Shown here in pieces: positions 1 to 9,065 of a DNA stretch of 64,000 nt (position 1 is its first letter; each line of letters opens with the position of its first letter). The DNA is taken from the NCBI RefSeq assembly GCF_016904945.1, contig NZ_JADIKF010000037.1, forward strand, positions 124,001 to 188,000, written 5' to 3'. The DNA is from Dyella mobilis (GTDB lineage Bacteria > Pseudomonadota > Gammaproteobacteria > Xanthomonadales > Rhodanobacteraceae). A model generated the notes under the pieces. The model had not been told where the DNA came from and did not search any database. It worked only from the letters and a program-made list of their open reading frames with translations. The translations under genes and the position numbers were made by a program.

Positions 1-1256
1 GCGAAGCCAAGGACTGCGCGATCCTGTATCGCTCCAACGCCCAGTCGCGCAATTTCGAAGAACAGCTGATCCAGCACGATATTCCTTATCGCGTATACGG
101 CGGACTGCGCTTTTTCGAGCGTGCGGAAATCAAGGATGCCCTCTCCTACCTTCGCCTCACCGCCAATCGTCACGACGACGCGGCCTTCGAGCGCGCCGTG
201 AATACGCCGCCTCGCGGCATCGGCGACCGCACGCTGGATGTATTGCGCCGGCGTGCACGCGGCGAAGGCATTTCGATGTGGGAGGCTGCATTGAACGAGC
301 TTTCCAGCAGCAACGAGCTGGCAGGGCGCGCCAAGAATGCGGTGAAAGGCTTTCTTGGCATGATCGACGGGATGGCGCGGACTTTTGCTCCCGCTTCGCA
401 GCAGGAAGAGGGTTGGACTGAAGGGTCGCTGTTGCCCGAAGCCCCCACTTCGAACGCTCCCTCACCCAACCCTCTCCCCAGAGGGGAGAGGGCTTCAAAC
501 GCGCTGCCACTATCCGAACAGATCGATCACGCCATCGTGCAATCGGGCCTGCGCGACTTCTACGAAAAGGACAGCCGCGGCAACGCCGAATCGCGCGTGG
601 AAAATCTCGACGAACTGGTCAACGTAGCCAGCCGCTTCGAGATGACGCCCGACGATATCGAAGCGGGCCTGAGCGAGCTCTCCGCGTTCCTGTCGCACGC
701 CGCGCTGGAAGCCGGCGAAGGCCAGGGCGAATCGTGGGACAACTGCGTGCAGTTGATGACCTTGCATTCGGCCAAGGGACTGGAATTTCCGCTGGTTTTC
801 CTGGTCGGCCTGGAAGAAGGCCTGTTTCCCAGCCAACGCTCGGTGGAAGACGAAGGGCGCCTGGAGGAAGAGCGCAGGCTCGCCTACGTCGGCATCACCC
901 GCGCGCGCGAACGCCTGGTGATCACTCACGCCGAATCGCGCCGCATGCACGGCACCGAGATGCTGGCGCGCCCCTCGCGCTTCCTCGGCGAAGTGCCGCC
1001 ATCGCTGATCGACGAAGTGCGTCCGCGCGTGCAGGTAAGCCGGCCGCTGTACGCCGGTCGTTTCGCCGAACCGGCACCATCGCTCAAGGAAGACCTGCCG
1101 GTGAAGCTGGGGCAGCGCGTCAACCACCCCACGTTCGGCGAAGGCGTGGTGATCAGCGCCGAAGGCAGCGGCGCGCATACCCGGCTGCAGGTGAACTTCG
1201 AAGGTGCCGGCAGCAAGTGGCTGGTTGCCGCTTACGCCAACCTCACTCCGCTATAG
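1..1256 (+). CDS. uvrD: DNA helicase II UvrD, C-terminal part (5' end outside window)
   Basis: Superfamily-I 3'-5' DNA helicase of nucleotide-excision and mismatch repair; only the C-terminal portion is present, in frame from base 3. Conserved helicase stretches are visible: YRSNAQSRNFE at the left edge, LHSAKGLEFPLVFLVGLEEG (motif V region) near 770-830, and RRLAYVGITRARERL (motif VI) near 880-920. The extreme C-terminus (VKLGQRVNHPTFGEGVV and following) is the Tudor-like tail typical of UvrD/PcrA. Between GMIDGMAR and SEQIDHAI the protein carries about 38 extra residues, including SPNPLPRGERA, which a REP-like palindrome encodes (separate entry). The frame stays open, so the gene is probably functional. 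The next gene begins 12 bases after the stop. Confidence 0.93.
   Translation, partial: EAKDCAILYRSNAQSRNFEEQLIQHDIPYRVYGGLRFFERAEIKDALSYLRLTANRHDDAAFERAVNTPPRGIGDRTLDVLRRRARGEGISMWEAALNELSSSNELAGRAKNAVKGFLGMIDGMARTFAPASQQEEGWTEGSLLPEAPTSNAPSPNPLPRGERASNALPLSEQIDHAIVQSGLRDFYEKDSRGNAESRVENLDELVNVASRFEMTPDDIEAGLSELSAFLSHAALEAGEGQGESWDNCVQLMTLHSAKGLEFPLVFLVGLEEGLFPSQRSVEDEGRLEEERRLAYVGITRARERLVITHAESRRMHGTEMLARPSRFLGEVPPSLIDEVRPRVQVSRPLYAGRFAEPAPSLKEDLPVKLGQRVNHPTFGEGVVISAEGSGAHTRLQVNFEGAGSKWLVAAYANLTPL
408..491. repeat. REP-like palindromic element inside uvrD coding sequence
   Basis: Bases 471-479 (CCTCTCCCC) and 483-491 (GGGGAGAGG) form a perfect 9-bp hairpin with an AGA loop. An outer pair, GAGGGTTGG at 408-416 and CCAACCCTC at 466-474, forms a second inverted repeat. 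The same CTCTCCCC/GGGGAGAG core recurs in intergenic positions near 11251, 11300, 41176 and 57656. Here it lies in an open reading frame and is translated as part of an insertion of about 38 residues. Confidence 0.8.
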
Positions 1257-1268
1257 GAAGGGATACCG

Positions 1269-1850
1269 ATGAGCAAGCGACACCCCATCCGCGAGAGCGC
1301 GCGACAGCTCAGCTACGTGCAGCAACAACTGGTGCAGCTCTACAAGGGCATGCCCTGGGGCCATCGCCTGCTGAAGGGCTTGTCGATGGGGCTGCAGGCC
1401 TTGGCAGGTGCCAGCCTCGGCTACGGGCTGGGGTTGCTGCTCCACACGCAGCAGGCGTTCTGGGCCGCGTTGACCGCCATCTCGGTGACCCAGCAGACGT
1501 ACCTGGATACGCGCAATTCCTCCCGCGACCAGGTGATCGGCGCCGCGATCGGCGCGGCGGTCGCCATCGCGGCTACGTATCTGATCGGCGACAGCTATCT
1601 GTGCTACGGCGGCACCATGGTGGCCGTCATCATGCTGTGCTGGTGCTTCAACGTCGGCAACGCCGGCAAGCTGAGCGCCACCACCGCCACTATCGTCATG
1701 CTGGTGCCGCACGAAGGCGCGTTCTGGACAGTGGCGCTGACCCGCCTGGGCGAAGTCACCCTGGGAATCGGCTGTGCCCTGGTCGTTACCGGGGCAGCCA
1801 ACTGGATCGAGCGTCGCTGGCTCAATCACTGGACTGCCGGCGACGCCTGA
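1269..1850 (+). CDS. FUSC-family inner-membrane protein (small)
   Basis: A 193-residue integral membrane protein resembling the membrane half of the FUSC / aromatic-acid exporter family. After a basic N-terminus it shows a run of hydrophobic segments: LSMGLQALAGASLGYGLGLL, an alanine-rich AAIGAAVAIAATYLIG, GTMVAVIMLCWCF, and a final segment before WIERRW. The stretch FWAALTAISVTQQTYLDTRN followed by GAAIGA resembles the conserved FUSC motif region. It is much shorter than full FUSC exporters, so it may act as a homo-oligomer. A good ribosome site (AGGAAGGG) lies just upstream of the ATG. It starts 12 bp after uvrD and is likely co-transcribed. The substrate is unknown. Confidence 0.65.
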   Translation: MSKRHPIRESARQLSYVQQQLVQLYKGMPWGHRLLKGLSMGLQALAGASLGYGLGLLLHTQQAFWAALTAISVTQQTYLDTRNSSRDQVIGAAIGAAVAIAATYLIGDSYLCYGGTMVAVIMLCWCFNVGNAGKLSATTATIVMLVPHEGAFWTVALTRLGEVTLGIGCALVVTGAANWIERRWLNHWTAGDA

Positions 1851-1924
1851 GGACCTGTTCAGTGTCTCGGCCCGGTCCCCTATGATGGCCCGCGTAGCCC
1901 AGACCCGAGCAGGGACCGCAATCG

Positions 1925-3814
1925 ATGGCGAAACTGATCCCCTCCCGCAATAGCAGCCTGGCGCAGATGCAGGCGGGCGAGAAGCGCTTTTCCGAGCGTC
2001 TGGAACAGAAGCTCGAAGACGACTACCTGCTCTGGTACGACGTACCGATCGGCCCGCGCCAGACCCGGCCCGATTTCGTGGTGTTCCATCCGCGCCGCGG
2101 CCTGCTGGTGCTGGAAGTAAAGGACTGGAAGCAGGACACCATCAGCGCCGCCGACAAGACCCAGTTCACCCTGATCACCAGCCAAGGCGCCGTCAGGCAA
2201 CACAATCCGCTGCTCCAGGCGCGCGCTTACGCGCTGGAAATCAAGGTGATGCTGGAGCGCGATCCAGCCCTGCGCCATCCCGCCGGACACCGGCACGAAG
2301 GCCACGTGATCATGCCCTGGGCCCATGGCGTGGTGTTGAGCAACATCAGCCGCAAGCAATTCGAAGACGGCAACCTGCAGGAAGTGATTCCCGCGCACCT
2401 GGTGATCTGCCGTGACGAAATGGTCGACACGGTCGATGCGGAAACCTTCCAGGAACGACTGTGGGCGATGTTCACGCAGGTGTTTCCCTGCGCGCTGACG
2501 CTGCCGCAGATCGATCGCATCCGTTGGCACATGTTTCCGGAGTTGCGCGTGGAATGGGGCGAAGGCCAGTTCGGCCTGCCCTATGGCGAAGACACCGATG
2601 AAAAAAAGGTCATCGCCATTCCCGACCTGATCCGCGTGATGGATACGCAACAGGAACAGCTGGCACGCTCGCTCGGCGACGAACACCGCATCATTCACGG
2701 CGTGGCCGGTTCCGGCAAGACCATGATCCTGGGTTATCGCGCCATCCATCTGGCACGCAAGCTGGCCAAGCCGATCCTGGTGCTCTGCTACAACAAGACC
2801 CTGGCCGCGCGCCTGGACCAATTGATGGGCGAGCGCGGCCTCAGCGACAAGGTGCAGGTCTACAACTTCCACAAGTGGTGCCGGAAGATGCTAGAGGCCT
2901 ACCACGAACCGCTGCCGCCAGAGGGCGAGGGCTTCTTCGAGGCCATGGTCGAGCGCGTGATGGCCGCGGTGGAAGCGGGCCGCATTCCGCGTTTCCAATA
3001 TGGTGCGGTGCTGATCGACGAAGGCCACGACTTCGAGCCGGAATGGTATCAGCTGATCGTGCAGATGGTCGATCCGGATACCAACGCCCTGCTCGTGCTC
3101 TACGACGATGCGCAGAACATCTACGGCAAGGCCGATCGGGCCAAATTCACCTGGAAAAGCGTGGGCGTTCAGGCGCAGGGACGCACCACCATCCTGCGCA
3201 TCAACTACCGCAATACGCTGGAAATTCTCTCGGTAGCCCGCCGCTTCGCCCACGAGCTGCTCGACGAACGCGAGGGCGACAACGATGGCGTGCCGCTGAT
3301 TGCGCCGGAAAGCGCCGGCCGTCGCGGTGCAGTACCCGAGTTGATCCGCACCGAAAATGCCAATGCCGAATTGCGCACCTTGATCGAGCGGCTGCGCAGC
3401 GCACGGGAACGCGGTCGCAAGCTTTCGGATGCGGCAGTGATCTTCCGCCACAAGTGGGAGGGCGAGAAAATCCAACAGGCGCTGCAAGAGGCGGGAATCG
3501 CCTGTCGCCTGGCGGACAGCATCGGCAAGCGCTCGCTGTACAGTGCCGAGGACAGCGTCAAGCTGGTCAGCATGCATTCCAGCAAGGGCCTGGAATTTCC
3601 GCTGGTGATCATTCCTTACGTGGGCGGCATGCCCAAGCCGGACCAGGATGAAGCACTTGAGGCGCGATTGCTGTATGTCGCCATGACCCGTGCCACCGAA
3701 CAACTCGTGTTGATTCATCACGAGGAATCGGTATTCACTGCGCGCATTCGCGGATCGATCAACGACATCCAGCAGCAACTTGCCCCACCGCAACTGTCGG
3801 GCGCCATTTCGTAG
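1925..3814 (+). CDS. NERD nuclease-domain / superfamily-I helicase protein
   Basis: A 629-residue single-chain nuclease-helicase. The N-terminal third is a NERD domain with a PD-(D/E)xK-like core: D50 in RPDFVVF, then E64 and K66 in LLVLEVKDWK. From about residue 255 it is a UvrD/Rep-like ATPase: Walker A GVAGSGKT near 259-266, Walker B VLIDEGHDFE near 361-370, motif V region SMHSSKGLEFPLVII near 549 and motif VI LLYVAMTRATEQL near 580. All key residues look intact. No partner gene of a known multi-gene defence system is adjacent. Proteins of this architecture are usually annotated only as NERD-domain helicases; a role in DNA repair or defence is inferred. The stop codon lies within a repeat element (see 3811). 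Confidence 0.85.
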   Translation: MAKLIPSRNSSLAQMQAGEKRFSERLEQKLEDDYLLWYDVPIGPRQTRPDFVVFHPRRGLLVLEVKDWKQDTISAADKTQFTLITSQGAVRQHNPLLQARAYALEIKVMLERDPALRHPAGHRHEGHVIMPWAHGVVLSNISRKQFEDGNLQEVIPAHLVICRDEMVDTVDAETFQERLWAMFTQVFPCALTLPQIDRIRWHMFPELRVEWGEGQFGLPYGEDTDEKKVIAIPDLIRVMDTQQEQLARSLGDEHRIIHGVAGSGKTMILGYRAIHLARKLAKPILVLCYNKTLAARLDQLMGERGLSDKVQVYNFHKWCRKMLEAYHEPLPPEGEGFFEAMVERVMAAVEAGRIPRFQYGAVLIDEGHDFEPEWYQLIVQMVDPDTNALLVLYDDAQNIYGKADRAKFTWKSVGVQAQGRTTILRINYRNTLEILSVARRFAHELLDEREGDNDGVPLIAPESAGRRGAVPELIRTENANAELRTLIERLRSARERGRKLSDAAVIFRHKWEGEKIQQALQEAGIACRLADSIGKRSLYSAEDSVKLVSMHSSKGLEFPLVIIPYVGGMPKPDQDEALEARLLYVAMTRATEQLVLIHHEESVFTARIRGSINDIQQQLAPPQLSGAIS

Positions 3815-3839
3815 GTCGGGTTAGCGCAGCGTAACCCGC
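3811..3839. repeat. GTAGGTCGGGTTAGC repeat, first copy
   Basis: The sequence begins GTAGGTCGGGTTAGCGCAGC and ends in TAACCCG; the arms CGGGTTA and TAACCCG can pair. The same word starts both arms of the large inverted repeat at 21935-22010. The TAG at 3812-3814 is the stop codon of the NERD-helicase gene, so the repeat provides that gene's 3' end. Confidence 0.75.
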
Positions 3840-3949
3840 CCTCCATGGGCAACGTTTCCACAATCAAAGCTAAACGCAGGCTCTTGCCGTGAAACCCGGC
3901 TGCCGCGAGCCGGTCCATCACTGTCGATACCCCTGTGTTTCGACAAATC

Positions 3950-4294
3950 ATGAACAACGACGCGGAAACTCAGCCTCAGCTGCTCGATCACGACATTTGT
4001 ACGCACATCTTTACCGCCTCGGCCGCCATGGTGGGCGTGTGCCTCACGGTGATCGGCATCCTTCGCGCGGTGGTTTCGCTGCGGCACACGGATGTGTTGG
4101 GTGACGATCTGCTGGCCATCAACGCCATGGCCTACCTCGCCGCCTGCCTGATGTCCTATTGGGCGCTGCGCACCCGCAGCCTGGGGCGCAATCATCGGCT
4201 GGAACGCATCGCCGATGTATTGTTTCTGGCTGCCCTGACCCTGACCGCGGTGAACGCGGCCTTCATTACCTGGGCAGTGTCCGCGTTCCACTGA
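3950..4294 (+). CDS. Small three-helix membrane protein, unknown
   Basis: A 114-residue protein I do not recognise. Three hydrophobic segments are visible: IFTASAAMVGVCLTVIGIL, LLAINAMAYLAACLMSYWAL and VLFLAALTLTAVNAAFITWA, joined by short charged loops. The N-terminus (MNNDAETQPQLLDHD) is polar and probably cytosolic. I chose the ATG at 3950; an in-frame GTG at 3935 would add five residues. It stands alone between the NERD-helicase and the kdp locus, in the same direction as both. Confidence 0.6.
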   Translation: MNNDAETQPQLLDHDICTHIFTASAAMVGVCLTVIGILRAVVSLRHTDVLGDDLLAINAMAYLAACLMSYWALRTRSLGRNHRLERIADVLFLAALTLTAVNAAFITWAVSAFH

Positions 4295-4381
4295 TCTTCC
4301 GCCGCCCTGGCCGACGCAGGGAGGGCGAAGGCCTGGAAAGCGTCGAGCGGTGACGCCCTTTCCGTCGGGCAGGTTCCCGGC

Positions 4382-4400
4382 CGCGTAAAAAATTTACGCG
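4382..4400. promoter_or_regulatory. Inverted repeat upstream of kdp operon, candidate KdpE operator
   Basis: CGCGTAAA and TTTACGCG are perfect 8-bp arms around an AAA loop, followed by TTCTATACG, which could serve as a -10 region. It lies about 90 bp upstream of the first small kdp open frame in an otherwise GC-rich gap. KdpE is known to bind AT-rich sites upstream of kdp promoters. Assigning this site to KdpE is inference. Confidence 0.4.
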
Positions 4401-4486
4401 TTCTATACGCCCGCAGGGTTTTTCGCTACCCGCTTCTTATGCCCCGATCCTTACAGTGCGCAGCTGTGAGGCATTGAGTGACACCC

Positions 4487-4579
4487 ATGGACGTTATCTA
4501 CCTGCTTTTCGGCTTCGTGCTGGCTGCGGCCACGCTGGGCTTCCTGCTGCTCTGCGACCGACTGGGGCCACGCAGCTGA
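4487..4579 (+). CDS. 30-residue single-helix membrane peptide upstream of kdpF
   Basis: A short open frame encoding 30 residues: MDVIYLLFGFVLAAATLGF, then LLLCDRLGPRS. It is one hydrophobic helix followed by a short charged tail, the same plan as KdpF, which follows 41 bp later. Its place at the head of the kdp genes and in the same direction suggests a real membrane peptide, either a KdpF-like accessory or a leader. There is no clear strong Shine-Dalgarno sequence. It is too short for most gene finders. Confidence 0.55.
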   Translation: MDVIYLLFGFVLAAATLGFLLLCDRLGPRS

Positions 4580-4620
4580 GCGGTCCTGCCGGACCGTGAC
4601 TCTCTAACGGAGCAAATCCC

Positions 4621-4713
4621 ATGAACTTCTTCTATGGACTGGCCGCCGTGATCGCGGTGGCGCTGACGGTCTATTTGTGCGTGGCGCTGTTGAAACCGGA
4701 GTGGTTCGAATGA
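4621..4713 (+). CDS. kdpF: Potassium-transporting ATPase subunit KdpF
   Basis: A 30-residue single-span peptide starting MNFFYGLAAVIAVALTVYL and ending [10 protein letters not shown]. The terminal KPE.F pattern is characteristic of KdpF, the small subunit that stabilises the KdpABC complex in the inner membrane. CGGAG in the preceding CTAACGGAGCAAATCCC provides a ribosome site. The last codons overlap the kdpA start (ATGA), implying translational coupling. Confidence 0.88.
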   Translation: MNFFYGLAAVIAVALTVYLCVALLKPEWFE

Positions 4714-6512
4714 CTTTCAACGACTTCATCCAGATCGGCATCTATCTGGTCGTCCTGTTGCTGCTCATCAAGCCGATGGGCCGCTACATGGCGCACGTGT
4801 ATGCCGACGAACCCAACCGCATCCACCGCGTGGGTGGCGGGCTGGAGCGGCTCATCTATCGCCTTTGCGGCATTCAGGCCGACGAAGAGATGGGCTGGAA
4901 GCGCTACGCGATTTCCATGCTGCTGTTCAACGTGTTCGGCATGGTGCTGACCTATGCCTTCCTCCGCCTGCATCAGTGGCTGCCGCTGAATCCGCAGCAT
5001 TTCCCGGCGCTGAGCCCGGACCTGTCGATCAACACGGCGGTCAGCTTCGTCACCAATACCAATTGGCAGGCCTATTCCGGCGAATCGACGATGAGCTACC
5101 TGAGCCAGATGGCGGCTTTGGCAGTGCAGAACTTCGTCTCGGCAGCCATGGGTATTGCCGTACTGGTGGCGGTGGTGCGTGGCTTTGCCCGCAAGACCGC
5201 AAAGACCATCGGCAACTTCTGGGTGGACCTCACCCGCACCCTGCTGTACGTGCTGCTGCCGGTGTCGTTTGTGCTGGCCATGCTGCTGGTATCCCAGGGC
5301 GTGATCCAGAACTTCAAGCCGTACGTGGACGTGCCGGTGGTGCAGACCACGACGTACGCCAACCCGGTCACCGATGCGGCTGGCAATCCGGTCAAGGATG
5401 CCCAAGGCAATGCCGTCACCAAGCCGGCACAGCTCACCACGGAAACCCTGCCGATGGGCCCGGCGGCTTCGCAGATCGCGATCAAGATGCTCGGCACGAA
5501 CGGTGGCGGCTTCTTCGGTGCCAACTCGGCGCATCCGTATGAAAACCCCACGCCGTTCTCCAACTTCCTGGAAATGCTGGCGATCTTCCTGATCCCGGGC
5601 GCGCTGTGCATCACCTTCGGTGAGATGGTGGGCGACCGCCGCCAGGGTTGGGCAATTCTTGCCGCCATGCTGGTGATCTTCATTCCGCTCACCATTGGTG
5701 TGACCGCCGCCGAGCAGGCCGGCAACCCGATCCTGCATGGCCTGTCGATCGACCAGCACGCCTCGGCGCTGCAATCGGGCGGCAACATGGAAGGCAAGGA
5801 AACCCGTTTCGGCATCGCTGCCAGCAGCCTGTTCACGGCCGTCACCACCGCCGCTTCCTGCGGCGCGGTGAACAACATGCACGACTCGCTCACCCCGCTG
5901 GGCGGCCTGGTGCCGATGTGGCTGATGCAGTTGGGCGAAGTGATCTTCGGCGGCGTCGGTTGCGGTCTGTACGGCATGCTCGCTTTCGCAGTGGTCGCAG
6001 TGTTCATTGCCGGTCTGATGGTGGGCCGCACACCCGAATACCTGGGCAAGAAGATCGAAGCGTACGAGATGAAAATGGCGAGCCTCGCCGTGCTGATTCC
6101 CTGCGCGCTGGTCGTGATCTGCACCGCCATTGCCGTGATGACACCCTCGGCCGTCGCCACCGTGGGCAACCCGGGCGCGCACAGCTTCAGCGAAATCCTC
6201 TACACGGTGACGTCTGCCACCAATAACAACGGCAGTGCTTTCGGCGGCCTGAACGCGAACATCCCCTTCTGGAACGTGATGCTGAGCGTGTGCATGTTCC
6301 TGGCGCGCTACACCCTGGCGATCGCGATGCTGGCGCTGGCGGGTTCCGTGGCCGCGAAGAAGCACGTGCCCGAATCGTCCGGCACGCTGCCCACGCACAC
6401 GCCGTTGTTCGTGACGCTGCTTGCCAGCGTGGTGATCATCGTCGGCGCACTTACCTTTTTGCCCGCCCTGGCACTCGGCCCTATTGCCGAATACCTGATG
6501 TCGGCGCACTGA
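4710..6512 (+). CDS. kdpA: Potassium-transporting ATPase subunit KdpA
   Basis: The K+-selective channel-like subunit of the Kdp P-type ATPase, 600 residues. It has the expected multi-span membrane topology and four pore-loop-like stretches with family signatures: [44 protein letters not shown] and [14 protein letters not shown]. It is somewhat longer than the E. coli protein (about 557), partly because of a linker with [20 protein letters not shown]. The start at 4710 was chosen because it overlaps kdpF and begins [10 protein letters not shown]. kdpB follows after 34 bp. Confidence 0.97.
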   Translation: MTFNDFIQIGIYLVVLLLLIKPMGRYMAHVYADEPNRIHRVGGGLERLIYRLCGIQADEEMGWKRYAISMLLFNVFGMVLTYAFLRLHQWLPLNPQHFPALSPDLSINTAVSFVTNTNWQAYSGESTMSYLSQMAALAVQNFVSAAMGIAVLVAVVRGFARKTAKTIGNFWVDLTRTLLYVLLPVSFVLAMLLVSQGVIQNFKPYVDVPVVQTTTYANPVTDAAGNPVKDAQGNAVTKPAQLTTETLPMGPAASQIAIKMLGTNGGGFFGANSAHPYENPTPFSNFLEMLAIFLIPGALCITFGEMVGDRRQGWAILAAMLVIFIPLTIGVTAAEQAGNPILHGLSIDQHASALQSGGNMEGKETRFGIAASSLFTAVTTAASCGAVNNMHDSLTPLGGLVPMWLMQLGEVIFGGVGCGLYGMLAFAVVAVFIAGLMVGRTPEYLGKKIEAYEMKMASLAVLIPCALVVICTAIAVMTPSAVATVGNPGAHSFSEILYTVTSATNNNGSAFGGLNANIPFWNVMLSVCMFLARYTLAIAMLALAGSVAAKKHVPESSGTLPTHTPLFVTLLASVVIIVGALTFLPALALGPIAEYLMSAH

Positions 6513-6546
6513 TTTTTCGGCTGCTTTTATTAGGAATGTCGATTCC

Positions 6547-8619
<2,073 letters not shown>

Positions 8620-8633
8620 GGAGGCGTTGCGCT

Positions 8634-8837
8634 ATGCAAACCCTGAAACTGAGTGTCTCGCTACCCGATGCTGATCACCCGCAAATGGAATTACGCGTCT
8701 CGTCCAACGATTCCGACTGCGACGTAGTGATCGAGCTACCCGTACGCGGCCAGTCCAGGGGGGAAGCCGGCAGGGCGCCTGATGCGCCCAGGACGGCGGA
8801 AGACGAATACGTGCTTGGCGGTTACGCCGGCATCTGA
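8634..8837 (+). CDS. Small unknown protein between kdpB and the kdp porin gene
   Basis: A 67-residue frame starting MQTLKLSVSLPDADHPQ and ending DEYVLGGYAGI. An excellent Shine-Dalgarno sequence (GAGGAGG) lies at the kdpB stop, 9-10 bases before the ATG, which supports translation. The protein is acidic and polar, with no membrane span or signal peptide. The first 40 residues look like a beta-rich stretch and the middle is a proline/arginine-rich linker. I do not recognise a family. The position implies co-expression with the K+ transporter. Confidence 0.5.
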   Translation: MQTLKLSVSLPDADHPQMELRVSSNDSDCDVVIELPVRGQSRGEAGRAPDAPRTAEDEYVLGGYAGI

Positions 8838-8856
8838 CCAACAAAATCGGCGTCGC

Positions 8857-9023
8857 TTAGAGCCTGTTTGATGTCTCAGCGTAGTTCGCCTAGTTGTTGA
8901 GTCATTGCCAGGTGGTCGTGCGTGGCGCAGCGCCAGACTGGCTGTCTGGTCAAGTCACGCGCGGCCGCATGGCAATCACTCAGCAGCCAGGCGGGCTGCG
9001 GGGAGACATTAAACAGGCTCTTA
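8857..9023. mobile_element. MITE-like element, copy 1 (GCCTGTT family)
   Basis: Terminal inverted repeats GAGCCTGTTTGATGTCTC (8860-8877) and the complement of 9003-9020 match at 17 of 18 positions. Both ends are flanked by TTA (8857-8859 and 9021-9023), which looks like a 3-bp target duplication. The element is about 161 bp with no coding capacity. Near its right end CCGCATGGC, then CACTCA three bases later, then GCGGGCT also occur in the second copy at 20258-20415, so the two are related. It sits inside the kdp transcription unit. Confidence 0.65.
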
Positions 9024-9065
9024 TCGGGCGATGCCGCCCAGTAACGCCCCGTTTGAGAGGAAGGT

